Positions 1 through 10,550 of a DNA stretch of 64,000 nucleotides are shown here, piece after piece. The notes under the pieces were generated by a model. That model did not search any database and was not told the origin of the DNA. It was given only the letters and a program-made list of their open reading frames with translations. This stretch comes from Mytilus trossulus (Eukaryota > Mollusca > Bivalvia > Mytilida > Mytilidae), in the NCBI RefSeq assembly GCF_036588685.1, contig NC_086384.1, positions 56,772,945-56,836,944 of the forward strand, given 5' to 3'. Position numbers and translations under genes: made by a program. The first letter of the stretch is position 1; each line of letters starts with the position of its first letter.

Positions 1-327
1 TCATTGTTAGCGTTTGCATGTTGTGGACATTTGTTATTTGGCGCTTCATTAGCTGGTTATAGATCATTCGGAGACAGTTTGTTGGTCCTTATAGAATGTA
101 CTTTCAGGATAGTCAATTATAATCAATATCTTGATTTTCATCCACAATTAGGTCCTCTTTTTATACTTTTGTTCATATTTATTTTTGTATTTGGATTAAT
201 GAATATGTTTACTGTCATTGTAATGAATGCACAGAAATCCTTAAGACAAAAAGGAGTAAAACATGATGACCAGCTAACGTTAATGGTAAAGTACTTTGTG
301 CACAGCATTAGAAGAATGTTCCGATAA
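1..327 (+). CDS. Polycystin-type channel protein, C-terminal exon (partial)
   Basis: The reading frame is open from the left edge to a TAA at 325-327, so only the last ~108 residues are present. The sequence contains a hydrophobic segment (LAFACCGHLLFG), a pore-helix-like stretch (SFGDSLLVLIECTFRI), and a strong final membrane helix starting GPLFILLFIFIFVFG and continuing into LMNMFTVIV. That order matches S5, pore and S6 of the PKD channel domain of the polycystin family, which sits in ciliary or plasma membranes. The LGD-like selectivity-filter triplet of PKD2 is not seen; the region reads RIVNYNQYLDF. This fits a PKD1-like rather than a PKD2-like member, which is inference. There is only a short basic tail after S6 (HSIRRMFR), with no EF-hand or long coiled coil, so the C-terminus is short for the family. 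The family is likely; the exact member is unknown. Confidence 0.8.
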   Translation, partial: SLLAFACCGHLLFGASLAGYRSFGDSLLVLIECTFRIVNYNQYLDFHPQLGPLFILLFIFIFVFGLMNMFTVIVMNAQKSLRQKGVKHDDQLTLMVKYFVHSIRRMFR

Positions 328-1437
328 TGTAATAAATCAGTGCTCAGTTCAGCATTAGAAGAATGTTCTGATAATATAATAAATCAGTACTCAGTTCAGC
401 ATTAGAAAAGTGTTCTGATAATATAATAAATCAGTACTCAGTTCAGCATGAGAAAAAATGTTCTGATATATATAATAAATCAGTATTCAGTTCAGCATTA
501 GAAGAATGTTCTGATAATATAATAAATCAGTACTCAGTTCAGCATTAGAAGAATGTTCTGATAATATACTAAATCAGTACTCAGTGCAGCATTAGAAGAA
601 TGTTCTGATAATATAATAAATCAGTACTCAGTTCAGCATTAGAAGAATGTTCTGATAATATACTAAATCAGTACTCAGTGCAGCATTAGAAGAATGTTCC
701 GATAATATAATAAATCAGTACTCAGTTCAGCATTAGAAGAATGAATTGATAATATAATAAATCAGTACTCAGTTCAGCGTTAGAAGAATGTTCTGATAAT
801 ATAATAAATCAGTACTCAGTTCAGCATTAGATGAATGTTCTGACAATATAATAAATCAGTACTCAGTTCAGCATTAGAAGAATGTTCTGATAATATAATA
901 AATCAGTACTCAGTGCAGCATTAGAAGAATGTTCCGATAATATAATAAATCAGTACTCAGTTCAGCATTAGAAGAATGAATTGATAATATAATAAATCAG
1001 TACTCAGTGCAGCATTAGAAGAATGTTCCGATAATATAATAAATCAGTACTCAGTTCAGCATTAGATGAATGTTCTGACAATATAATAAATCAGTACTCA
1101 GTTCAGCATTAGAAGAATGTTCCGATAATATAATAAATCAGTACTCAGTGCAGCATTAGAAGAATGTTCCGATATGATAAATCAGTACTCAGTTCAGCAT
1201 TAGAAGAATGTTCTGATAATATAATAAATCAGTACTCAGTTCAGCATTAAAAGAATGTTCTGACAATATAATAAATCAGTACTCAGTTCAGCATTAGAAG
1301 AATGTTCCGATAATATGATAAATCAGTTCCGAGTGAGCAACTTCATATGATATTTTGATAATATAATAAAGCAGGACAACTTAGTGAGCAGCTTTAGGAA
1401 TTATTTTGATAATATAATAAATCAGTTAGTTTGCTAG
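303..1437 (+). repeat. 47-bp tandem repeat array, about 24 copies, seeded by the channel gene's 3' end
   Basis: The unit contains CAGCATTAGAAGAATG, a TTCTGATAA-like stop and ATAATAAATCAGTACTCAG, with a 47-bp period (for example 381 to 428). I count 22 well-conserved copies, then two diverged ones (1321-1430). The first copy is the last codons of the channel gene (SIRRMFR-stop) plus its AATAAA at 331-336. Higher-order substructure is visible: a variant with GAATGAATTGATAA recurs, as do TGCAGC/TTCAGC alternations. Confidence 0.93.
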
Positions 1438-1627
1438 TCTTTATTTTTATCAAACGCCATACTTGTGTGCAGACATGAAGAAGAAGAAAAAACGAATGAC
1501 CAGATTATTCTTTATAAAATTTATGTTAATACATTATTTCAACTCCCACTTGTTTGCCATGTTGGCAATGCTGTAAAACTTTGTTTTTCATTCTTCTTAT
1601 CGATTATTTGGAACGTCAATGATTGTA

Positions 1628-1830
1628 AAAGAGGGACGAAAGATACCAAAGGGACAGTCAAACTCATAAATCTAAAACAAACTGACAACGCCATGGCTAA
1701 AAATGAAAAAGACAAACAGAAAAACAAAAGTACACATGACACAACATAGAAAACTAAAGAATAAACAACACGAACCCCACCAAAAACTAGGGGTGATCTC
1801 GGGTGCTCCGGAAGGGTAAGCTGATTTTTG
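1628..1830 (-). mobile_element. 5'-truncated retroelement tail (family T1)
   Basis: Read on the minus strand it ends at ...GGTATCTTTCGTCCCTCTTTT, the same 3' end as the copies near 25.1, 27.1, 39.8, 46.4 and 62.1 kb. The common 3' end with variable 5' ends is the signature of target-primed retroposition. The longest copies reach back into reverse-transcriptase coding sequence. Confidence 0.75.
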
Positions 1831-1869
1831 TTCTTTTAATATTTCTTTTTTAATACTCGTTCTTTTAAA

Positions 1870-2132
1870 ATGGTATTAAACACCTTGACTGAAATTAATT
1901 TGACTCGTAAACTTTTCAGAGAAGTATTACAAAATATTTACTTTGACCCTTGACCATGCTTGACTAAGATATAAAAATTTCAAGGAAATTTGAATCACGA
2001 GCTTTATCGAAATAAATAAGACATTCAAAAGCTTATCATTGCGATAACGTAATAAAACGTAATAAAACGTTCAGTTAATTTTTACAATTTTTTTTCCCTA
2101 GTGTGTAATATACCAGCTTAAGAATTCATCAA
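1870..2132. mobile_element. Degenerate copy of the 273-bp TTAA-flanked MITE
   Basis: Its internal words (AAATTAATTTGACTCG, TTTACTTTGACCCTTGAC, CGTAATAAAACGTTCAG, CCCTAGTGTG) align with the intact copies at 29200 and 53728. Both ends are eroded, so no flanking TTAA can be read with certainty. The next ~500 bp (2133-2640) are AT-rich with nothing recognisable. Confidence 0.6.
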
Positions 2133-2639
2133 ATCTTCCTGTCTTGTGATTTACTATATCAAACGCGAGTTAACCTGGTGAATTTGATGACATATTATCG
2201 AAGGAATATTGAGAATTAAATATAACAAAGCATAAAAAGCTACTTTAAAAAGAATCGGGTACACAAAAGGTCTATCTCATTTGATGATTGTGACATTTGG
2301 AATGAAAAAACAGTATGGTAAACTAGATATCTATAAGTAAAATTAATATTTCTAACTTTCGTATTCTAAAAGCTAACGAAACTTATAATCTAGTTTGTCG
2401 GGAAATGGGTGAAATGATTTCTTCCTTATTTGAATTATGATATTTTGAAATTGCTCCCACATATTTACTTGAGATCAAATAAAAAAAAGAATGAACGAAT
2501 GTTATCGCCTACGAAATTTCTATATATATCATATAAGATAAAATGGGTCACCAAACTCGTAATCGTATTATTAATAATTGAATCTCGAAATCATAATTAT
2601 ACATATCTCAAAATCTTCTGAATGTTTGATAACATTGTG

Positions 2640-3080
2640 AATGGATATAGGGAATGTGACAAAACATTAAAACAGCCCGACCAAAAGCATAAAATAGCTC
2701 AAAGCCGTCAATGGATTTAACAGCGAAAAAATCCCACACACGGAGAAGGGCTTCATTACAAAGATTAAAATTACACAGATGTAACATGCTGTAATGATGT
2801 GCAATCAATCCATCAAATAGTGTTATGGTTTCATATGTATGTAACAGTTTGATACTACATAAAGGCAACAGTAGTATCCGCTGTTCAAAATTCATCAATC
2901 GATTGAGAGAAAACAAATCCTGTTTACAAACTAAAAGTAAGGGAAACACCACAATCATAAGAGACAAACACCAGAACAACAGAAATACTGAAGTGCAACA
3001 AAAACAAACACAAAGGCAACATACATAGAAAAGAAATATATAATAACAGCTTCTATACTATTGACTTGGTACAGGACATT
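2640..3080 (-). mobile_element. Mosaic of retroposon tail fragments
   Basis: 2640-2760 (GGAATGTGACAAAACATTAAAACAG...) resembles the family seen at 44374. 2850-3080 (AAAGGCAACAGTAGTATCCG..., then a stretch ending GACTTGGTACAGGACA) resembles the families at 14128, 18350 and 41081. No gene is seen. 3080-3247 is unassigned. Confidence 0.5.
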
Positions 3081-3247
3081 TTAAGGGAAAAACATATACA
3101 AGACTACAATGAGGATAACATATCTATCGAACATTGATAGTATGTACACTGTAAAACACGACCATTACACCATATCAGATAAGAAGATGTGGTATGAATG
3201 TCAATGAATGAAATTCCAACTTGATATGACTTGCATTTCCTAATTTG

Positions 3248-3520
3248 ATATCCTTGCTTGAGAGTTGCTGCTCACAAAGAAACTAATTATCGAACCAAGA
3301 GTTTCAAAAGATGAAGTTGAAATCATCCCTCAGTCAAGGATCTGCTTACCTTTCCATAACACCTGAGATCAATCTCAGTTTTTGATGAGGTATGTGTTGC
3401 TCATACTCAAGTTTTCTTTAGTCTGTTTTACTATTGTTTATCTTTTTCTTGTTTTAACCATGCAGTTGTAAACTTAATAGTTTGAATATCCCTTTGGTAT
3501 CTTTCGCCTCTTTTAGACAA
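3248..3520 (+). mobile_element. Degenerate T1 retroelement tail with an internal deletion
   Basis: 3248-3335 matches the post-RT region (GAGAGTTGCTGCTCACAAAG...GATGAAGTTGAAATCATC). 3336-3520 matches the untranslated tail, ending in CCCTTTGGTATCTTTCGCC. The stretch between them present in the 61.4-62.1 kb copy is missing. Confidence 0.65.
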
Positions 3521-4689
3521 GATAACAACTAGGACAACATGTTTTTATAAAGCTTGCATTGATAGTATTTACAAAGAAATCATATATCCATGTGACATCA
3601 TATCAGAATTAAAAGATGTGGTATGATTTTAAGAGCTTGTCCATGAGAAAACCATGCGATATGCCAAAAATCGTCCGGAAGCTAGTTTCGAAATATAATG
3701 TTATGTTACATGTATATGGAAGGATACCATGTAGGGACTCTGTGTAAACCATCAAAAGTGCAAATATTTGATTCTATTTTTAGAAATAAGCAATTCTATT
3801 TTAGAACACATCCAAGCAAGGGCACAAGCTTTTCTTATGAAAAAATGGCCATTTTTGTAATTGTTTTTTTTGTCATTTTTATAGCAAATGTAGTAATTTT
3901 CTTTGACAGCATGCAAGTTAAACATGTTTTCAACAGCATAAAACGGTTTTTACCGTCAAATGTAATGAATTGGCACCATGCCAACTTTTGAAAAATGATT
4001 GGTACAGAGAGGTTGGTGCTGCTTACTCTTTTTAAAAGTTATCAATTTGCAAGATAACACCTGAATTTTGTTTCTGTTGTGTTTTTTATGTTTCATAAGG
4101 TTGATATCTTCAGAATCTGTAAGCTTTTGCTTTGCAAATAATTTTAATGGTATTTTGAGCATGTCAAAAAATCTAAAATTTTAACGAAAAAAAGAAGAAT
4201 TTCAAGCAGAATATACTATTTAATTTTAAACAAGCTCCTCAATTTTAACTAAAAGTTACTAGTATATAGAAAATAATTAAAGAGAAAAATTTTAGAACAC
4301 AATATTAATTTTTCAACATCAACATTGAGAAATTCAAGGGTTTTAGATAAATTTAATCATCAAAATATTTGTCCTATCTTAATCCAATATTCATATGCTA
4401 TAGTTTTCATCAGGACATAACAGTTCTAATTTTAAATATTTATGTTGCATATATATATTTGATTTAATAATTTTAAACTTAACCTTAAATTTCTGGCTGT
4501 ACAGAAAAAATAGGAAAAAACCTTCATGGTGCCCCAGTAAAAGATTGATTTACCTCCCCTGATTGTACTCTTTAATGTTTACATTGGAGACAAAATGGAA
4601 CCACATCTTCTGCTGTATTATTTCATGGACAATCTGTAATTATGTAATTAATGCATAACAATGCAGTATGAGAAAAAGAATGAAATGCA

Positions 4690-5131
4690 ATGTGCACCCG
4701 TCGAGTAAAAGCCAGTATTGGTACCTTCGACGTAACGATACAGATACAGATACATTTGCTTATTAAAGCTGAATGTGGACAATCATTGCATTATGCTTCA
4801 AATGTCCTGTGTATCCCTATAACCAAATGTGACAAACCCACAAGTACCAATTTACGTAGTCTTGGGTGTAATTCCACGGACTTTAAACTACCAAAAGGGC
4901 TTTTGATACTGTACAGAAGTGGGATATTTTCAATAGACTGTTTGTCATCCGACATTAACATATGCCCGAAACACAGGGATGATTTTGGAATATATTGGAG
5001 GCGTCAAACAAGAAGGTGCCAGTCACCTACACATCCAGAACAGAGTGTTGCAAAACCAAGCAGAGGCATACCAGCATCAGTATGCAAAGAGCTATGAATG
5101 ACAAAGAGAATATCTCTGTCAGTTGGTTCAG
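4690..5131 (+). pseudogene. Cys/His-rich (CPKHR-containing) exon, left-arm copy, interrupted by TGA
   Basis: An ATG-initiated frame encodes ~135 aa with a C/H-rich pattern: CGQSLHYASNVLC, CDKP, LGCNS, then ICPKHRDDFGIYWRRQ and RRCQSPTHP. It probably binds zinc. I recall similar CPKHR...YWRP modules in mollusc and cnidarian predicted proteins but cannot name the family. The frame stops at TGA 5095-5097, where the right-arm copy reads TGG and continues to a splice donor. The equivalent donor here is GTAAAA at 5132. An in-frame TGA at 4681 makes the ATG at 4690 the first usable start in this exon. This copy is probably a decayed duplicate, though it could encode a shortened protein. Confidence 0.55.
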
Positions 5132-5528
5132 GTAAAAATTTCTAGTATGATTTAAAAGTGTGATAAAATTTCTTTAGATAAAACTTTGTATGGAAAAGGG
5201 GAGGGTGGGGTTATACAATGTACATGTAAATGCACTTCGTGTGAAATACTCAATTATATTAAATTCTTACAAAACATTAAATGTCATTCATAGAAAAATA
5301 TTTGGGAGATATTCTGAGCCAATTTTTTTGGGCTGGTGGTGATATTATTTTTTTATTTTTTTTTTGGGGGGGGGGATTGCTATATTTACTATGCACATGT
5401 CAACACAGAGTGGTACAAATGTACATGTTAACAGTTAAGCTTCAATTGGTATGGCAGAAAAAATCAGTATATACAGTGTAAGCATGGAAAAGAAATCAAA
5501 ATGTAAAGGAACAGTGCTTTTATTCATC
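5132..5528. other. Non-coding arm sequence
   Basis: This would be intron after the putative donor at 5132. It holds a T/G-rich tract (5338-5377), and no supported exon is seen. It matches 11990-12400 on the opposite strand. Confidence 0.6.
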
Positions 5529-5531
5529 TTA

Positions 5532-7035
5532 GGCCGTGTTCACACCAAACGCCGTGTACAGTAAACATGTTTACAATTAGCTTAATGTAATTGACACTGG
5601 TTTCACATTAAATTTGTTCACATCTATACACCTTGTTTAATTACCTGTACAAAAGATTTGTTCACACTTGTAAACTATATGTCATTTAAATGTTAATTAC
5701 GTAGAACTAAATTCAAAGTTTTCGGATGATTTTTCTATCAGTAAGGGAACGACCATTTGACTTCAAAAGGGAGGAATCGAAATATTCCGATCCCTAATTT
5801 GATAAAACAAATAATCTGGTCATACAGATGATAAAAAAAAATATTCTGAATCAAGAGTATCCCCATACATTATAGTGTTAAATATTGAAAAAAAAGTATT
5901 TGAATAAAAACGTACGCGCGAAAAAAAATCTGACTGAACAAAAAAAAATGCCCTCCCCCTTTTTTTTTAGGTTAAGTGGTTGCTACTTTATGAAAGCCAT
6001 TTTTTTTAATTTGCAGTAGTTTGAATATACTAGATATGTCTCGATTATGCATTAGAAAACGTTAGCTGCAGCAGCGTGCTTACAGCCGAAAAAAGGATTG
6101 AGATATTAGGGATCACTACATTTTTATCTTTTCTGTTTGTTTCAAATGGTATTTCTTCTCCTAGGAATATTTGGTAAAGGAATAGAGTAACGTTTTTTTT
6201 TTTAATTTTTAAATGTTATTTAACGGATCTGAGATACTAGAGAAACACATCATTTACCTCACACTTTTTTTAGTCATTCATTTATGCGTGAATCGTTGTT
6301 TGAGTAAAGACCAGTGGCAAATATTTCTGTGTACGTCAAGTTGATTCGGGAAGACCTTTTCAAATGAATGAGGCAGCAACTATTTATTTCATTTTTTTGG
6401 GAGGGGGAGGGGGCGTGGACTATAGATTTTTTCAGGACAAATTTTGGTGACAAGTCGAAATAATTTTTGCATTATGTAGAGTGGCAGCTGAGGGTGAAAC
6501 AAACATTTTTTTTCAGGGCCAAAAACTGGAAACATTTTTTTTCCAAACAAAATCCATAGCCCACCAACACCCCCCTGCGTTTATGTTTAATACTCAACCA
6601 TAATAGCTACCCCCCCCCCCCCCCCGAAAATCAATTGGTTTGCTGCCTTATGGGTTCGGCAATGATGCTGCTTTAAGTCTTGATCAGGGGTTAATAAAGT
6701 ACGTTAAATTTTTTTAAGAAAAAAATCCTGTAAAATTTAGACAACAATTTCTGTAAAGAACTTTACTAATAATTATCAAAAAATATCAATTTTACTCAAA
6801 AATAGTTTCTCCTTAAATATATCCGCGGTAAAACTTTAAACTAATGTCCTAAATGCCTAGTTTTGTGTACACTTAACCTACACAAGGTCTACATTGACTA
6901 TCGACTGTGTGTAGATAAAACATGATTTAAACTACATGTACACATTGAGTTTTATCAATGGAAACGCAATTGTGTTCAGTTTACGTGTGAGTTACACTAA
7001 CACTACACCGAATTTAGGTCAATGTGAACACGGCC
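5532..7035. mobile_element. Non-autonomous PIF/Harbinger-like element (1504 bp)
   Basis: The ends are a perfect 13-bp inverted repeat, GGCCGTGTTCACA at 5532 and TGTGAACACGGCC ending at 7035. The element is flanked by TTA at 5529-5531 and 7036-7038. The right palindrome arm has the empty site with a single TTA (minus-strand reading near 11989-11987), which fixes both boundaries and the 3-bp target duplication. A 3-bp TWA-type duplication is typical of PIF/Harbinger; the class is inferred from that and the ends. There is no transposase ORF. The interior is AT-rich with homopolymer tracts, including a C run near 6608. Confidence 0.85.
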
Positions 7036-7635
7036 TTATAGTCATTGTTTATGCTATCAACACAGATCAACAGAAACTATCACCTCACTGCTAGTTAGAT
7101 AGCCCGAACACTGGTTAGAGCAGAATAATTTGAAAACTGACTCACAACAATTTGAATTAATAAATTAAGCCATCAAATGATACTGATAAAAAAAATTACC
7201 AACTGAATCAAAATTTTTCTGTCATAATTTAGTCAACAATCACAAAAGAGTTTACAAAAATGTTACCCGCATTTAGCATGATTTGACTTCCACATGGCAC
7301 TTTAAGATATATCGAATTTTAACAGAAATAAACAGGAATTTCAAATGCAAAAGAATCTGATAATTTAGTCTTCACCAGTAAGTGCTTACAGTACCATTCC
7401 TTATCATACATGTAATATTAAATTACTGTCAATTCAGAAATTATTGCACTGTTTTTATTATTACAAAAAAGGCGACAGGGTTATAATCGCAAGAACTCAA
7501 ACTCAAATTTTCAAATTTTTGTAGGAATTTAACAGGATTGTTCTCAATATAAAAAAAATAAAATCCCATTTTAGTCTAAAATGACAAAATTGCAATAATT
7601 AGTGCATGCAATAAATTCGAAATTTACAGTTCCTT

Positions 7636-7815
7636 ATCCAGTATTGAAAAATAAACATTGACAAAAGCCTTTGGGTGTATATATATAAAAAAATGGTATG
7701 ATTGCCAATGAGACAACTCTCCACAAGAGACCAAAATAACACAGAAAGTAACAACTATAGTCACAGTACAGCCTTCAACAATGAGCAAAGCCCATACTGC
7801 ATAGTTGGCTAACAA
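7636..7815 (-). mobile_element. Retroelement tail (family T2) in the left arm
   Basis: The stretch ATGGTATGATTGCCAATGAG followed by ACAACTCTCCACAAGAGACC, then CAATGAGCAAAGCCCATAC, matches the tails at 43200 and 62150. It is shared with the right arm (11218-11390), so it predates the palindrome. 7035-7636 is otherwise featureless arm sequence. Confidence 0.7.
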
Positions 7816-7994
7816 GAAAACTAATTGCCTTATTTATTTATTTTGAGTAAAAAAAAAGGCAGGGCGAGTACCTCGGCAAAAAAAAAGCAGGATGACAATT
7901 GTTGTAAAAAAGTCAGGATCAGCTAAGAAAAGAAAAGGCAGGACCGAATAGACTGAATAATTAAAAGGCAGGACAGCGATTACAAATAAAAAAA

Positions 7995-8760
7995 TTTGTA
8001 AGGGTTCCGCGGAACCCAGTGTCTCGCCTACTTTTGCTGAAAATCACAGGCTCAACAAAAATGTGGAAAAAAATCAATAAAAATTTTCCTCTTGATACTA
8101 TCTTTTGATTGTAAGAAGCTTCTGTATAAGTTTGGTAAAAATCCAGGATAGTTAATAGTCCATTTATAAGTAAAATACAGATACACAGGTACAAAATATT
8201 AACAAAATTCCCTTCTAAATACTTGCTTTTAAGTTTGGTACAAATTAAAAGTAGTATAAGAAAGTTATTTATTTTTTTAAATTTAACCACAGAGTGAATG
8301 TGTTGTTTTCTGGCAAAAAATCCAAGTCCATTTAAAAGTAAAATACAGAAAAAACAGATTTATTTTTTTACATAATTTGCTTCTGTATATTATCTTTCGA
8401 TCATAAGCAAGCTTCTGTCCATGTTTGGTACAAACCCAGGATAGTTTAAAAAAGTTATTAAAATTTTAAAAACTTTAACCACAGAGTGAATGTAATGTTT
8501 CCCCGCAAAAAAACTAAGTCCATTTATAAGTAAAATACAGATACACAGGTACAAAATATTAACAAAATTTACTTCTGCATACTATCTTATGATCATAAAC
8601 AAGCTTCTGTCCACATGTGGTAGTAATCCAGTATAGTTTAAGAAAGTTATTAAAATTTCAAAAACTTTAACCACAGAGTGAATATTTGTGGACGCCGCCG
8701 ACGACGACGGAAAGTAGGATCGCTTAGTCTCGCTTTTTCGACAAAAGTCGAAGGCTCGAC
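7995..8760 (-). mobile_element. Helentron/pearl-like (HINE) element present only in the left arm
   Basis: On the minus strand it starts near GTCGAGCCTTCGACTTTTGTC, followed by a (GAC)n-type microsatellite (8690-8710). It has three imperfect core repeats of ~170-190 bp (each with AAGTCCATTTATAAGTAAAA and TTTAACCACAGAGTGAAT), and ends with a 16-bp palindrome GGGTTCCGCGGAACCC (8002-8017) a few bases from its terminus. There is no target duplication, and insertion was into an A-run. Core tandem repeats, a microsatellite and a terminal 3' hairpin match the pearl/HINE architecture. The right arm has the uninterrupted A-run near 11040-11055. Confidence 0.75.
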
Positions 8761-9281
8761 AAAAAGGCAGGACACAATTTTTCATCCTAGCCCCCCCCCC
8801 CTAGAAATCAAATGGGAGCTCCCTAAGTGAAGTGGCTTTATCAATAAAAAAAAAACAAACTAATAGAGTATAGTCGGCTGTAAAATTTTAAACAGTAAAA
8901 AACGAATGAAAGCAAATGGCCCATATTTACGACATATCAATTAACGAACAACAAATATGACAGACATGAACCAATCATGTCCAAAAAAAAACCTAAGATA
9001 TAAACAGATTATTAGTAAAATTTCAACAAACAATGAACAATAACCATGCTAACTTAAGTTTTCTTGGAGTGATTTAGGTACTAATTAATATCAGCAATAT
9101 CTCAGACAAGTGGATTTTTTAAAGTGCAAGCAGAGGACATTGCTTCTGTGTTATTTTGCTATTTTGGAAATACGCATTGGTTTTGCTCCTAAGCCTCCAT
9201 TTTGCTAAGATATCAATTTATAAAATATTAAAAGAAAAACAATATTCATTTTGCTAAGATATCAATTTATAAAATATTTAT

Positions 9282-9373
9282 CCAATGAATAACTAAAAAT
9301 TTACATTTTTACAATTTTGTAAAACTGCCATATTTTGGGGCCAAAAAAGGGTCTTACTGGAACTACTCCTTTG
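9282..9373 (-). mobile_element. Truncated terminal fragment of the GGAGTAGG-TIR MITE
   Basis: The minus strand reads AAAGGAGTAGTTCCAGTAAG followed by ACCC..., matching one end of the full copies at 19887 and 51664, then stops where the left palindrome arm begins. It supplies the end of the reading frame described at 9293-9537. Confidence 0.75.
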
Positions 9374-9537
9374 CATCTGACTTAATCTGTTGTTCTGCTG
9401 TTGATAGGATGCAATCAATGTCTCAGTCATTGTGTCAGATTTTTCTACTTTTAATGATATCCACTTCTTGCACACATCCTTCAAAAGATTATTTTCTTGA
9501 CCTGGTGCAACATACTGTGCAATCAGCTGGATAGCTT
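9293..9537 (-). CDS. Candidate last exon, unknown protein, C-terminus contributed by a MITE
   Basis: On the minus strand an acceptor (TAATTATTACAG) precedes 9537. The frame is open for 81 codons to a stop at 9293-9295. It encodes AIQLIAQYVAPGQENN, LLKDVCKKWISLKVEKSD, TMTETLIASYQQQNN, then RLSQMQ, and continues into RSSSSKTLFWPQNMAVLQNC inside the MITE fragment. It joins in phase 1 with the exon at 9602-9707. The composition looks coding and amphipathic, but I do not recognise the protein. It lies downstream of, and in the same orientation as, the right-arm Cys/His exon and may belong to that gene; this is inference. Confidence 0.4.
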
Positions 9538-9601
9538 CTGTAATAATTATAGTATACTATGAGGATGAACTTTTTGAGAGGCTAGTCCATGGCAACTGTA
9601 C

Positions 9602-9707
9602 CTGTGAATTTGGTGCTGGAAAATTTCGGGAAAGCATTTTTATTCAGTGCAGCATTGAAAATCTCTCTTTGGGCCATGTTTTCTTCTTCCCAATCAGAGG
9701 TTGTGGT
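9602..9707 (-). CDS. Candidate internal exon upstream of 9293-9537
   Basis: On the minus strand, a pyrimidine-rich acceptor (ACATTTTCCCAG) and a donor (CACAG/GTACAG) bracket 35 codons plus one base: TTTSDWEEENMAQREIFNAA then LNKNAFPKFSSTKFT. It ends in phase 1, which fits the next exon. The frame that starts further upstream at the alternative acceptor near 9751 meets a TGA, so the internal acceptor is preferred. No homologue is recognised. Confidence 0.4.
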
Positions 9708-9779
9708 CTGGGAAAATGTCCGAGTGGAAAGTCACATTCTGAATCTGAAAAAAATAAAATAAATTATAATGTTTTTTTT

Positions 9780-10340
9780 TAGAATTTTGGTACACTTTGA
9801 AATCTTTGGACCCTTTGGACCATTACATTGTATGTAGACCAAATTATTTGAAAACGAGACCCAAAATTAAAAATCTAAATACACAGTAAGATACGGCATA
9901 TCAAAGAACCCCCATAATTTAATTTTTGATGAATTCAAACAAAATTTAATGCTGGACCCTTTTGACCTCAATGTGGACCAATTTGATAAAGGGACAAAAA
10001 TATAAATACATGGTTCGATTCAGTATGAACCCTTTTTAGCCACTATTTCCTAAACAGTTTGGAACATAATACCCAGAAAATCAATCCCAACCTTCCTTTT
10101 TTGCTATGGAACTTTGTGGTATAATCTCTTAAAATCCATTCACTTACACAAAAGTTGTTGTCTGGATAACTAGAAAAATTATTATTTGGACCCCTTTTTA
10201 TCCCCTTAATTTCTAAAACTGTTAGAACTATATATGTAACCCCCAAAATCAATACCAACCATCCTTTTTTGATTTCAAACTTTGCGTTTAGATTTTACAT
10301 TCACTAAAACTAAGGTTATTGTCCAGAAACTAAGTGTCTG
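9780..10340. repeat. Diverged repeat with recurring GGACCCTTTGGACC blocks
   Basis: Related blocks (TTGGACCCTTTGGACC near 9802, TGGACCCTTTTGACC near 9953, GGACCCCTTTTTA near 10189), each followed by AAATCTAAATACA- or CATATCAAAGAACCCC-like text, suggest two to three diverged units of ~150-240 bp. There is no coding evidence. Confidence 0.5.
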
Positions 10341-10369
10341 CAAGGGTGATACCATTATATAAATGTTTG

Positions 10370-10550
10370 CACCTGTTCTACTGTCCTAAGCCAGGAATCT
10401 GTCGTACAGTAGTTGGCGTTTGTTTATGTAATTTATGAGTGTTTCTCTTTACTCGTTTTTTTATATAGATTAGACCATTGGTTTTCCCGTTTGAATGGTT
10501 TTACACTAGTAATTTTGGGACCCATTATAGCTTTTTGTTCGGTGTGAGGG
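10370..10550 (+). mobile_element. Retroelement tail (T2-related), palindrome spacer
   Basis: AAGCCAGGAATCTGTCGTAC, AGTAGTTGGCGTTTGTTTAT and CCGTTTGAATGGTTTTACAC match the reverse complement of 40300-40520 and the insertion at 59971-60256. Confidence 0.6.

Larger units (their letters stand above)
3633..9281 (+). repeat. Left arm of a large inverted repeat
   Basis: This arm is the reverse complement of 10612-13910, starting at TTAAGAGCTTGTCCATGAG and running inward to ...CTAAGATATCAATTTATAAAATATT. It is longer than the right arm because it carries insertions at 5532-7035 and 7995-8760, plus a ~37-bp local duplication at 9210-9281. The arms differ by many scattered substitutions and small indels, which argues against an assembly fold-back. 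Confidence 0.92.

Noticed and set aside
1465..1749. 94-aa open frame and its 67-aa antisense partner
   Set aside because: Lie mostly within the T1 retroelement tail, whose same text recurs at many sites with different frames.
5281..5481. 66-aa frame MSFIEKYLGD...
   Set aside because: Runs through a T/G homopolymer region, is broken in the other arm, and has no domain.
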